This document shows, one piece after another, positions 19,576-27,094 of a stretch of DNA of 64,000 nucleotides. The notes under the pieces are model-generated. The model did not search any database. It was not told where the DNA came from and worked only from the letters and a program-made list of their open reading frames with translations. Origin of the DNA: an uncultured Alphaproteobacteria bacterium (GTDB lineage: Bacteria; Pseudomonadota; Alphaproteobacteria; RF32; CAG-239); contig CALYAY010000003.1 in the NCBI GenBank assembly GCA_944393695.1, forward strand, positions 94,406 to 158,405, given 5' to 3'. The position numbers and the translations under genes are program-made. The first letter of the stretch is position 1, and each line of letters begins with the position of its first letter.

Positions 19576-20550
19576 CTATCTATTCAGTTGAACCGATATA
19601 ATTCTCATATTTAACAGTGCTTCGTAATAGGGAGTTTGTCGCGCATATTTCCAAAAACGTAATTCACTTTCAGATTGCAAATCATGCAAAAATCGTTTAG
19701 ATGCATAATGAAAAATTTTTGGTTTTTTTATGCTGAGCAAGTGGTTTTGTATTTCTTTATTATTTAACTTGTTTATAAAATCAGAATTCCCAAAAATTTC
19801 TTGGTAATTCCATTCTGGCGAGATGATTTTTATACTATCTGATAAAATCTTATTATAAACATCCTGATCAGGATATAAAATAACAGTATCTTTAATAAAG
19901 TCTAATGCTCTTTGAAAAAAATTTTTTTCTTTTAGCTTAGAAATATTAACTAAAAAAACACCGGTATTTATATAATTAAAACAATCTAATTTCAGTATAT
20001 TATTGAAATATTCGCGAATAGGATATTCTTTATTGAGTGCGTTGCTTTGTACGGCATTAATCATTTGAAAATCAAGTGCCCCTGCAAAAGCTTTATCTTC
20101 CATATCAATACGGTACAAATCTGCAACATCCTTTTCTATTATGAGATCCGCATCAAGAAAAATTGCTTTTTCATATGAAGGAAAAATTTCAGGAATAAAT
20201 ACAGAATAAAAAGTTACTAAACCAGCATTTGAGGGTAATTTGTTCCTTTCCTTAAACGGTAAAAAATATTCAATATTTTTCTCAATAATGTTTGTTATGT
20301 TTATAAAATTCAAAGAGATATTGCGTGTATTACGAAACAATTCTTTAATATTTTCTTTGGAGTAATCCGTAATATTTGTTTCTAAAATATTTATCTCATA
20401 AAAGTTTTTTTCTGAGGAGTGTTGCTTTAGAGACACTAGTGTTGTGTACAAATAAGGTACATATTGATTGCTACAACCAAAAACAATAGGAATGCTTTTT
20501 TTTGAAATGGTTTTCTTATACAATTTGTTTAACGAGATTTTTGCATTCAT
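19576..20550 (-). CDS. GT8 family glycosyltransferase
   Basis: A single-domain GT8 transferase: PIVFGCSNQYVPYLYT near residue 21, DxD in IFLDADLII (Asp133, Asp135), YINTGVFLVNI near 200, and HYASKRFLH near 290 in place of the usual HYxGxxKPW. Length (324 aa) is normal. It lies 3 bases after the FAD oxidoreductase stop, in the same operon. The DNA composition turns AT-rich at this gene and stays so to the end of the operon, so the boundary between older rfb genes and acquired transferases is here. Confidence 0.88.
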   Translation of the reverse strand: MNAKISLNKLYKKTISKKSIPIVFGCSNQYVPYLYTTLVSLKQHSSEKNFYEINILETNITDYSKENIKELFRNTRNISLNFINITNIIEKNIEYFLPFKERNKLPSNAGLVTFYSVFIPEIFPSYEKAIFLDADLIIEKDVADLYRIDMEDKAFAGALDFQMINAVQSNALNKEYPIREYFNNILKLDCFNYINTGVFLVNISKLKEKNFFQRALDFIKDTVILYPDQDVYNKILSDSIKIISPEWNYQEIFGNSDFINKLNNKEIQNHLLSIKKPKIFHYASKRFLHDLQSESELRFWKYARQTPYYEALLNMRIISVQLNR

Positions 20551-20553
20551 TAT

Positions 20554-21816
20554 TTATACCTCCATTCCAGTTTTAAATGCTTGAAAGGTCCAGAGGTAAT
20601 CCCATTTGCCAAAGCGGCCGATGCTTTCGATGCCGATTTCTTTGAGGTAATTTAGGATTATCTCGCGATTGTCATATATTCCATGGGTAAAGGTGACGTT
20701 TGCATAGGGGTCAAAGCGAATGTCTTTAACTACAATATCAGCGTCATCAAACCCACAGATTTGTTTTAATTTTTCTGTCGTTTGTTCCAAAACCAATTCT
20801 GCCGGTGGAACCTTGGCTTCATTGGCATAAAAAATTTCAGCTTGCAAAGAAGAGCAACCTTCCGGTACGTTGTCCGGTGATTTCAAGTTAGGCGAATAAA
20901 CCCGGGCCGGCGGAACATCCTCGTCATAAATGTAAAACCACAAATGTTGGGCAACATCCGGCCGGCGAAAGCCCAGAGAAACCTGATAGCCGCAGGTATA
21001 GCGCAGGTTTTGCGCCGCTTTGACGACCACGTCCGGAACATCAGGCAGCATGGCAATAATCTCCGGCAAAGGCAGAGAGGAAATCAAACGTTCGTATCCT
21101 GTCCGGCTGCCGTCGGCAAATGTGACCTGTTTTTGCGCCGGATTTATGGCTACCGCTTTTTTGCCCAAGCGGATATCAAGCCCTTCGCGCACATTGTTTA
21201 AGATACTGCGGAAACCACCGCGCCGGGGATATTTCATGACTTTGGCATAATAAAAACATTTGTCCTGGCGTTCAAAAGCTCCGGTCAGAACTTCCTCCAG
21301 CGAAGGAGAACTCATGCGAATCCCGACCCATCTGGTTTCCATTTCCTGAGGCTGAACGCCCCAATATTTCCGGGTGTAGGCAAAGGGAAAGTGCTCGGCA
21401 AAATAATTGCCGTATTGAACGCGAAGCCATTCGGCGTAGTCTTTAATCGCACTTACTTCTTTTTGCGGACGGCGGACAAAATCAGAAATGATTTTGACCT
21501 TTTCTTCCGTGGGCAGCGGCGACAAATTGCTTTGTGCCGGATGCTTCAACCAATAGCCATGATAGTAGTTGACAGGGTATGGGACATGCTCAATCATGCC
21601 TTCCGAACCGGCAAAAATTTTCTGCATATACTCATCGGGAGCAAAACTGAAATGCACAAAACGGTCAAAGCGAAACCCGTCAATGGTGAAATTTCCGCAA
21701 AGCCCGCCCCAGTCATTGTCTTTTTCATAAATGACCGAAGCGATGCCCTGCTTTTTCAGATGATAGGCAGCGGAGAGACCGGCTATGCCGCTGCCGAGAA
21801 TGACATTATCCGACAA
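20554..21816 (-). CDS. FAD-dependent amine oxidoreductase-like protein
   Basis: A flavoprotein of the protoporphyrinogen oxidase/UDP-galactopyranose mutase-like superfamily, often found in O-antigen and capsule clusters; substrate unknown. The ADP-binding motif GSGIAGLSAAYHL is at residues 8-20, EKDNDWGGLCG follows, and the C-terminal FAD closing motif is near GRFGKWDY. I start at the TTG at 21816: GGAG lies 6 bases upstream, and translation from there begins right before the FAD motif. An in-frame ATG at 21972 would add 52 residues that overlap rfbG and match nothing. The gene thus overlaps the rfbG end by 11 bases. Confidence 0.82.
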   Translation of the reverse strand: MSDNVILGSGIAGLSAAYHLKKQGIASVIYEKDNDWGGLCGNFTIDGFRFDRFVHFSFAPDEYMQKIFAGSEGMIEHVPYPVNYYHGYWLKHPAQSNLSPLPTEEKVKIISDFVRRPQKEVSAIKDYAEWLRVQYGNYFAEHFPFAYTRKYWGVQPQEMETRWVGIRMSSPSLEEVLTGAFERQDKCFYYAKVMKYPRRGGFRSILNNVREGLDIRLGKKAVAINPAQKQVTFADGSRTGYERLISSLPLPEIIAMLPDVPDVVVKAAQNLRYTCGYQVSLGFRRPDVAQHLWFYIYDEDVPPARVYSPNLKSPDNVPEGCSSLQAEIFYANEAKVPPAELVLEQTTEKLKQICGFDDADIVVKDIRFDPYANVTFTHGIYDNREIILNYLKEIGIESIGRFGKWDYLWTFQAFKTGMEV

Positions 21817-22885
21817 GGTGTTCTCCGTGTTCTTCAATTTGTTTGACGCAGAAATCGTACATATCCCGGCCGCTGAGGGCTTCTTTGTACCAATCCACCG
21901 TTTTTTCAATGGCTTCCTGAAGGTTCCACTTGGCCTCCCACTGCAGCATGACGTAAGCCTTGGTGACATCAAGATTTAACAGGGTATTCTCATGCACGGC
22001 ATTGGGATCAGAGGCATCAACCACCCTGCCCTTGCCATAATATTCAACCAGGCGGCTGACAACCTCAAAGACGGTCTTGTTGGCGGAAATATGTGGACCG
22101 AAGTTAAACGAATCGGCGTATCTGACAGGATCTTCCATCAGTTTTTCACCTACCCGCAGATAACCGGACAAAGGCTCTAAAACATGTTCCCACGGACGCG
22201 TGGCAATCGGATTGCGAATCTCGATGTCTTTACCGGCCTCGATATAGCGAATACAGTCGGGAATCAGACGATTGTCCGACCAGTCGCCGCCGCCGATGAC
22301 ATTTCCGGCGCGGACACTGGCAATCGCCTTGCCGTGTTTGGCATAATCCTTCGGGTTAAAATAAGAATTGCGGTAAGAGGAAATCATCAGCTCGGTGCAG
22401 CCTTTGGAGGATGAATAAGGGTCATAGCCGCCCATGCGGTCAGTTTCCTTATAGCCCCAAATCTGCTCCACATTTTCATAGCATTTATCCGAGGTTATCA
22501 TCACAACGGTTTTAACACAGTCGTGCAGGCGTACGGCTTCCATGACGTTCAAAGAGCCCATGAGATTGGTTTCATAAGTTTCTTTGGGATGCTCATAAGC
22601 AGTGCGGACTAAAGCCTGAGCCGCCAGGTGAAAAATGATTTCCGGCCGGTATTTTTCTATGGTTGAGGAAAGGTGAACAAAATCACGGGTATCGCCGCGG
22701 ACATCAGCATATAATTTATCATGCAGGTGACAGGCCTCAAAATTTCCCTTGTCGGAATAAGGATCAAGCGAATAACCGACAACTTTGGCGCCCATCATGG
22801 TCAGCCAGATTGACAACCAGGATCCCTTGAAGCCGGTGTGGCCGGTAACTAAAACGGTTTTGCCGCGGTAAACGTCATTATACAT
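21806..22885 (-). CDS. rfbG: CDP-glucose 4,6-dehydratase
   Basis: Converts CDP-glucose to CDP-4-keto-6-deoxyglucose, the entry point to CDP-dideoxy and other 6-deoxy sugars of O-antigens. It is a short-chain dehydrogenase-fold enzyme: NAD motif TGHTGFKGSW near 14-23, HLAAQALVR near 85, SDKCYEN near 132, the YDPYSSSKG catalytic Tyr/Lys near 155, and RAGNVIGGGDW near 190. Length (359 aa) is typical. It overlaps the SDR gene upstream by 8 bases and the oxidoreductase downstream by 11. The 3-dehydratase RfbH, expected for dideoxy sugars, is not in this operon. Confidence 0.95.
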   Translation of the reverse strand: MYNDVYRGKTVLVTGHTGFKGSWLSIWLTMMGAKVVGYSLDPYSDKGNFEACHLHDKLYADVRGDTRDFVHLSSTIEKYRPEIIFHLAAQALVRTAYEHPKETYETNLMGSLNVMEAVRLHDCVKTVVMITSDKCYENVEQIWGYKETDRMGGYDPYSSSKGCTELMISSYRNSYFNPKDYAKHGKAIASVRAGNVIGGGDWSDNRLIPDCIRYIEAGKDIEIRNPIATRPWEHVLEPLSGYLRVGEKLMEDPVRYADSFNFGPHISANKTVFEVVSRLVEYYGKGRVVDASDPNAVHENTLLNLDVTKAYVMLQWEAKWNLQEAIEKTVDWYKEALSGRDMYDFCVKQIEEHGEHLVG

Positions 22886-23774
22886 TATTGTTTCTCCACC
22901 AATTGATTGTTTTTATAAGCCCATCTTCCAGGGAATATTTTTGTTCCCAGCCGATGGATTTTAATTTTTCATTATTGCCGACCACCAGGTCATCGCCGAA
23001 AGCCGCGGGAATTGCACCCCATAATATTTGTCCTTTAAAATCAGTCAGTTCAGCTATTTTATTGACGATCTCACGCAGTTGAACCGGCCGCCCGGAACAA
23101 ATATTGACAGCGCCCTGAAGCTCGCTTTCAAAAACATCGACAATGCCGCGGGCGGTGTCTTCAACATAAAGGTAGTCCTGAAATTTCAGACAATCGCTGA
23201 CCCGGACATCCTCACCTTTCAGACAAGAGTTAATCACCGAGGGCATCAGGCGCTGCGGCTTTTCTCCCGGACCGTAGAGGTTGAAAATCCTCGGCCATTT
23301 GAACGAAATGCCGTTTTGTCGGCAAAAAACTTCAGCAATGTTGTAAAAGGCATTTTTACCATTTCCGTACAGTGTGCCGGGGTTGGTCGGGGTTTCGCCT
23401 TCTGACAGGTAACCGTATTTATATTCATATTCCGAACAGGTTCCGGCGCCGACAAAAGTCTGGCCACCATGGCGCTGAAAACTCTGTAATAAATTTAACG
23501 ATGCCACAATCCACTCCATATTGAGGTTGGAAACATGGCATTTGGGGCCAACATACCAGGCCAAATGAATTAGATTTTCAAAATTATTCCGGGTCAGAAA
23601 ATCTTCAACCGCGGCACTGTCAAGAAGGTTCATTTCATGCGGTATCAAACCGTTTGGCTCTGAGGAAAGCGGAGGATAGACCAGCGCATGAACCTCGTAT
23701 CCGCGGTGCAGAAGCTCGGCCGTAACCTGGCTTCCGATAAAGCCTGTGGCACCGGTGAGCAGAACTTTTTTCAT
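22878..23774 (-). CDS. NAD-dependent epimerase/reductase, RfbJ-like SDR
   Basis: An extended SDR protein that probably reduces or epimerises the CDP-4-keto-6-deoxy sugar made by rfbG. Visible: TGATGFIGSQ near residues 7-16, HLAWYVG near 80, a possible catalytic YGNGKNA near 135, and a C-terminal IGWEQKYSLEDGL typical of sugar reductases. I start at 23774, where GGGAG of the rfbF end acts as ribosome site and translation begins MKKVLLTGATG. An upstream ATG at 23819 adds 15 unrelated residues. It lies 2 bases after rfbF. It resembles CDP-abequose synthase and related CDP-sugar reductases, but the exact product is not known. Confidence 0.85.
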   Translation of the reverse strand: MKKVLLTGATGFIGSQVTAELLHRGYEVHALVYPPLSSEPNGLIPHEMNLLDSAAVEDFLTRNNFENLIHLAWYVGPKCHVSNLNMEWIVASLNLLQSFQRHGGQTFVGAGTCSEYEYKYGYLSEGETPTNPGTLYGNGKNAFYNIAEVFCRQNGISFKWPRIFNLYGPGEKPQRLMPSVINSCLKGEDVRVSDCLKFQDYLYVEDTARGIVDVFESELQGAVNICSGRPVQLREIVNKIAELTDFKGQILWGAIPAAFGDDLVVGNNEKLKSIGWEQKYSLEDGLIKTINWWRNNNV

Positions 23775-23776
23775 GA

Positions 23777-24559
23777 CTAACTCTCCCAGATTTTCCAGGG
23801 AGCGGCATCGGCAGCCCACATTTTATTCAGATCTTCTTTGTCTTTCAGCATATCCATGGCATGCCAGAAGCCGGTGTGTTTATAAGAATTCAGTTTTCCG
23901 TCTTTGGCCAGATTTTTAAGAGGATCCTGTTCCCACATCATTTCTTCGCTGTCTTCGGGAATATAATCAAAAACTTCCGGTTCACAAACAAAGAAACCGG
24001 CATTAATCCAGGCGCCGCTTTCTTTGGGCTTTTCCGAAAATTTAAGCACCGTGCCGTCTTCGTCTATACCCAAAGCTCCCCAACGTCCTTCCGGCTGATA
24101 GGCTGTCAAGGTGCACAATTTTCCTGATTTTTTATGATTTTCAATTAATGCCGGAATAGAAATATCCCCTACTCCGTCGCCATAAGTGAGCATAAAGGCT
24201 TCATTGCCGATATATTTCTGAGCTTTTTTTATGCGGCCGGCGGTTTTGGTGTTCCGGCCGGTATAAAGCAGAGTGACTTTCCACGGTTCACAGCGGTTGC
24301 GATGAACGGTAACTTCGTTGTTTGACAAATCAACCGTTACATCGGAATTGTTAAGATAGTAGTTAACGAAATAGTCTTTGATGACTTCTTGTTTATACCC
24401 GGTAAGAATAACAAAATCATTAAAACCATAATGAGAGTATATTTTCATTATATGCCAGAGAATCGGCATCCCGCCAATTCCGACCATCGGTTTGGGGCGA
24501 ACTCCTGTTTCTTCTCCCAATCTGGTTCCAAGCCCACCGGCTAAAATCAAAATTTTCAT
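23777..24559 (-). CDS. rfbF: Glucose-1-phosphate cytidylyltransferase
   Basis: Makes CDP-glucose from CTP and glucose-1-phosphate, the first step of the CDP-sugar pathway. The nucleotidyl-transferase motif LAGGLGTRLGEE with KPM is at residues 6-26, LTYGDGVGD near 130 carries the metal Asp, and WINAGFFV and HTGFWHAMD are typical of RfbF. Length (260 aa) is normal. It is the first clearly assigned gene of the operon, with rfbG two genes downstream. Its ATG overlaps the stop of a small open frame upstream. Confidence 0.95.
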   Translation of the reverse strand: MKILILAGGLGTRLGEETGVRPKPMVGIGGMPILWHIMKIYSHYGFNDFVILTGYKQEVIKDYFVNYYLNNSDVTVDLSNNEVTVHRNRCEPWKVTLLYTGRNTKTAGRIKKAQKYIGNEAFMLTYGDGVGDISIPALIENHKKSGKLCTLTAYQPEGRWGALGIDEDGTVLKFSEKPKESGAWINAGFFVCEPEVFDYIPEDSEEMMWEQDPLKNLAKDGKLNSYKHTGFWHAMDMLKDKEDLNKMWAADAAPWKIWES

Positions 24560-24756
24560 AGCTTCTCCAAAAATTGTGTTTTAAACAACTGCCGGAGAAA
24601 AACTTTATACGGATATGCCCCGCTAAATTTACGGTGCAGCAAAGCAAATAATCCGACGGATAAAAAAATCTCCCAAAACATTTTTCTAAGAATTGTTTGG
24701 AGAGATGAGAAACCGTCAAATTCTATGTTGACAAGTGCATAAAACTTATTTTTCAA
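24556..24756 (-). CDS. Possible small protein ahead of rfbF, 66 aa
   Basis: A short open frame ending 4 bases inside rfbF (CTATGA overlap), with GGAG in its last codons serving as the rfbF ribosome site. The predicted peptide is hydrophobic and basic, with one possible membrane segment (about 24-42) and a FLRQLFKTQFLEKL tail like the C-terminus of a glycosyltransferase or polysaccharide protein. It may be the remnant of a truncated gene or a real leader peptide. No good ribosome site precedes its ATG. Confidence 0.35.
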   Translation of the reverse strand: MKNKFYALVNIEFDGFSSLQTILRKMFWEIFLSVGLFALLHRKFSGAYPYKVFLRQLFKTQFLEKL

Positions 24757-25005
24757 ACACTTACCTAAAATTTTCCTTGAGGAAAATTTATATTATATAA
24801 CCAAGTGCTTTTACCGCACCGAATCCGATTAAAGAGCTTCTCACGGCTCCGTATTCCGAGGAATACAACCCTGCGTATTATGACGTACGCCAAAGTTGTG
24901 GCTATCTTAGAAAAGTTTTTATGAATAATCAAGCTAAAAAATGAAATTAGCGGATAATCAGAACCTAAACAAATTTATACTTCATTTAACATTAAGGGGA
25001 CTTTT
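24757..25005 (+). promoter_or_regulatory. Divergent control region between the glycan operon and the recombinase
   Basis: This 249-bp gap must hold the start of the leftward glycan operon and of the rightward recombinase. It has a hairpin at 24768-24789 (9-bp stem, TTGA loop), a TATAAT at 24793-24798 in the minus direction without a good -35, a palindrome at 24851-24866 and a GCGTA/TACGC dyad at 24873-24890. No JUMPstart/ops sequence is visible. AAGGGG lies 9 bases before the recombinase ATG. Confidence 0.5.
24851..24866. other. Palindrome GTATTCC-GA-GGAATAC
   Basis: Two perfect 7-base arms around the dinucleotide GA, 140 bases before the serine recombinase gene. Serine recombinases exchange strands at a central dinucleotide flanked by inverted arms, so this could be a crossover site; it could equally be an operator. 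Sixteen bases downstream is GACGTACG (24882-24889), inside a second dyad. Confidence 0.4.
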
Positions 25006-25602
25006 ATGATATATGGTTATATCAGAGTAAGCTGTGATAAACAGACAACTGATAATCAACAATTTGAAATTATTAAATTTTCTAAAGAGAATAATCTTAA
25101 AATCGACCGCTGGATCAAAGAAACAATCAGCAGCACCCAATGCTTGAACAAACGAAAGCTGTGGCGGTTACTGATGTCTTTGAAAAAAGGAGATATTATG
25201 ATTACATCAGAATTGTCTCGTCTGGGACGTAATCTGTTGCAGGTAATGAGTATTTTGAATTATTGCATGACCAAAGAAGCCCAAGTCTGGACAATTAAAG
25301 ATAATTACCGTCTGGGGAGTGATATTCAGTCAAAAGTTTTGGCTTTTGCATTCGGACTCTCAGCAGAAATCGAACGTAATTTGATTTCGCAAAGAACAAG
25401 GGAAGCTTTGTTACGTCTGAAATCAGAAGGTAAAATTCTTGGCAGACCCCGAGGAAGTAAAAATAAATTTTCAAAACTTGAAGGAAAAAAAGAAATTATT
25501 TCTGACCTGCTGGAACAAAAAATTTCCAAAGCACAAATCGCCCAGGATTTGAAAATCAGCCGCATGACCTTATATAATTTTTTGAAAAACGAGGAAAGCT
25601 GA
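25006..25602 (+). CDS. Serine recombinase, resolvase/invertase family (Mpi-like)
   Basis: A small serine recombinase of 198 aa. The catalytic domain (about 1-135) begins IYGYIRVSCDKQ with nucleophile Ser9 and has ELSRLGRN near 65-72, which carries the conserved arginines. The E-helix is followed by RGSKNK and a C-terminal helix-turn-helix (about 150-195, ending ISRMTLYNFLKNEES). The size and sequence resemble master DNA invertases such as Mpi of Bacteroides more than transposon resolvases. It faces away from the surface-glycan operon and converges on tRNA-Thr, sharing a terminator with it. Site-specific inversion or integration of the glycan region is a reasonable guess; no partner site is proven. 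Confidence 0.85.
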   Translation: MIYGYIRVSCDKQTTDNQQFEIIKFSKENNLKIDRWIKETISSTQCLNKRKLWRLLMSLKKGDIMITSELSRLGRNLLQVMSILNYCMTKEAQVWTIKDNYRLGSDIQSKVLAFAFGLSAEIERNLISQRTREALLRLKSEGKILGRPRGSKNKFSKLEGKKEIISDLLEQKISKAQIAQDLKISRMTLYNFLKNEES

Positions 25603-25608
25603 TATAAG

Positions 25609-25632
25609 AAAACCTCCCTTCGGGGAGGTTTT
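25609..25632 (+). terminator. Terminator between recombinase and tRNA-Thr
   Basis: A perfect 10-bp stem (25609-25618 with 25623-25632) with a TTCG tetraloop; flanking A and T runs let it serve both directions. Confidence 0.85.
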
Positions 25633-25634
25633 AA

Positions 25635-25710
<76 letters not shown>

Positions 25711-25732
25711 AAGGTTTTAATAATGATAATAG

Positions 25733-27094
25733 TTATACATCAAGTTTATTGACAATGTCAATAAAATGCTTGCCTCTTTCCATAAAGTTTTTATAGATTC
25801 CAAAACTCGGAGAGGTTGGCGAGAATAAAACCAGTCCTCCTTGTTGATTTTTAAGGATTTCCGAAGCGCTTTTCACGGCATCTTCCAAACTGCCGCCTTC
25901 GACCAGGACAAAATCAGAACGGGTGACATGCTTGCGAATCGCCTCGGCTATCCGAGGGCCGCATTGAAACAAAGCAAAAACGGCTTTAACTTTCGGATGA
26001 GTTTCGATATAGGAGGCATAATCGGTATAGTCTTGAACATTTTCCTCTCCCCCTGAAATCAAAACCATATCATCATCAAAACTTTTCATAGCTCCAATGG
26101 CGGCTTCCGGTGCGGTGGAAATACTGTCATTGATGAACGTAATGCCGTGTTTTACGGCAACTTTTTGCAGACGGTGAGGCAGAGGCTCAAAGTTTTGCAA
26201 ATCGCGGGCGGCCTGTTTGATGTCCATTTTCAGATACTCCATGATGGAGAAAACGCCGGCCAGATTGTCCAGATTATGATCACCGCAGATTTTCAGATCA
26301 TTAATGCTTAATATTTCACGGTCTCGGAACAACAGGTGCTTTCCTTCGGCGTGAAAAGCTTCCGGGATATCATAATTGACAATGTTTTTATCTGGGTAGT
26401 CCCTGATGTATTTTTGCAGTTCCGGATTGCGGGCGTTAACAAAACATATATCCCCCGGCTGCTGGTGAGCAATAAGATGCAGTTTATCGCGGCAATAATT
26501 TTCATGGCTCTGATGCCAGACACTATGCACAAAGAACATATTCGTAAACATGGCAATGTGCGGCGATACACTCAAATCCGCCGCCTGATAGCTGGAGACT
26601 TCGGCGACGATAAAATTGTGGGGCTCGTCAACCAGCTCAATCAACGGGCGGCCGATGTTTCCGCCCAATCCGACATCATATCCCTGAGCCTGCATCATAT
26701 AATGAAGAGCGCTCACACTGGTGCTTTTTCCTTTTGAACCGGTAATGGCAATAATTTTGCACCGCGGTTGATTGAGCCTGATTTCGGAAAGGCAAAGATC
26801 GGTTGAGGAAGTAAAAAGTATGCCGCGCTTTTTTGCCTCAATAATCTCCGGCCGGTAAAGACTGACTCCCGGGGATTTGATAACCACATCCACCTTGTTT
26901 AAAAGTTCTGTCACATTTCCACCATAAAAAGACGGATAAGCACCGAATTCGTTGCTGACAGGCGTTTCCTTATCATTATAAATGATAACATTGTCATCCA
27001 ACTGCCGGCGACGAAGAAAGCGCAAAATGTCCTGCCCTTCCCGGCCCAACCCCCAAATCATAAGCCGGCGGTTTTTCAAATCATTTATCTGCAT
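25733..27094 (-). CDS. murD: UDP-N-acetylmuramoylalanine--D-glutamate ligase
   Basis: Adds D-glutamate to UDP-MurNAc-L-alanine in the cytoplasm during peptidoglycan synthesis. The Rossmann-like N-domain starts LMIWGLGREG near residues 10-20, the ATP loop is TGSKGKSTSVSAL near 118-130, GGNIGRPLIEL follows near 143, and the C-terminal ligase domain has NDSISTAPEA near 320. Length (453 aa) is normal. It is the last gene of the asd-mscS-murD group, its ATG overlapping the channel gene's stop (TAATG). It lies outside the cell-division cluster in which murD usually stands, so a second look for another copy in the genome is sensible. Confidence 0.93.
   Translation of the reverse strand: MQINDLKNRRLMIWGLGREGQDILRFLRRRQLDDNVIIYNDKETPVSNEFGAYPSFYGGNVTELLNKVDVVIKSPGVSLYRPEIIEAKKRGILFTSSTDLCLSEIRLNQPRCKIIAITGSKGKSTSVSALHYMMQAQGYDVGLGGNIGRPLIELVDEPHNFIVAEVSSYQAADLSVSPHIAMFTNMFFVHSVWHQSHENYCRDKLHLIAHQQPGDICFVNARNPELQKYIRDYPDKNIVNYDIPEAFHAEGKHLLFRDREILSINDLKICGDHNLDNLAGVFSIMEYLKMDIKQAARDLQNFEPLPHRLQKVAVKHGITFINDSISTAPEAAIGAMKSFDDDMVLISGGEENVQDYTDYASYIETHPKVKAVFALFQCGPRIAEAIRKHVTRSDFVLVEGGSLEDAVKSASEILKNQQGGLVLFSPTSPSFGIYKNFMERGKHFIDIVNKLDV

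Noticed and set aside
24738..24923. CATAAAACTT / AAGTTTTTATG as invertible-promoter arms
   Set aside because: The arms are AT-rich, imperfect (one extra base) and only about 10 bases long, so chance is likely.
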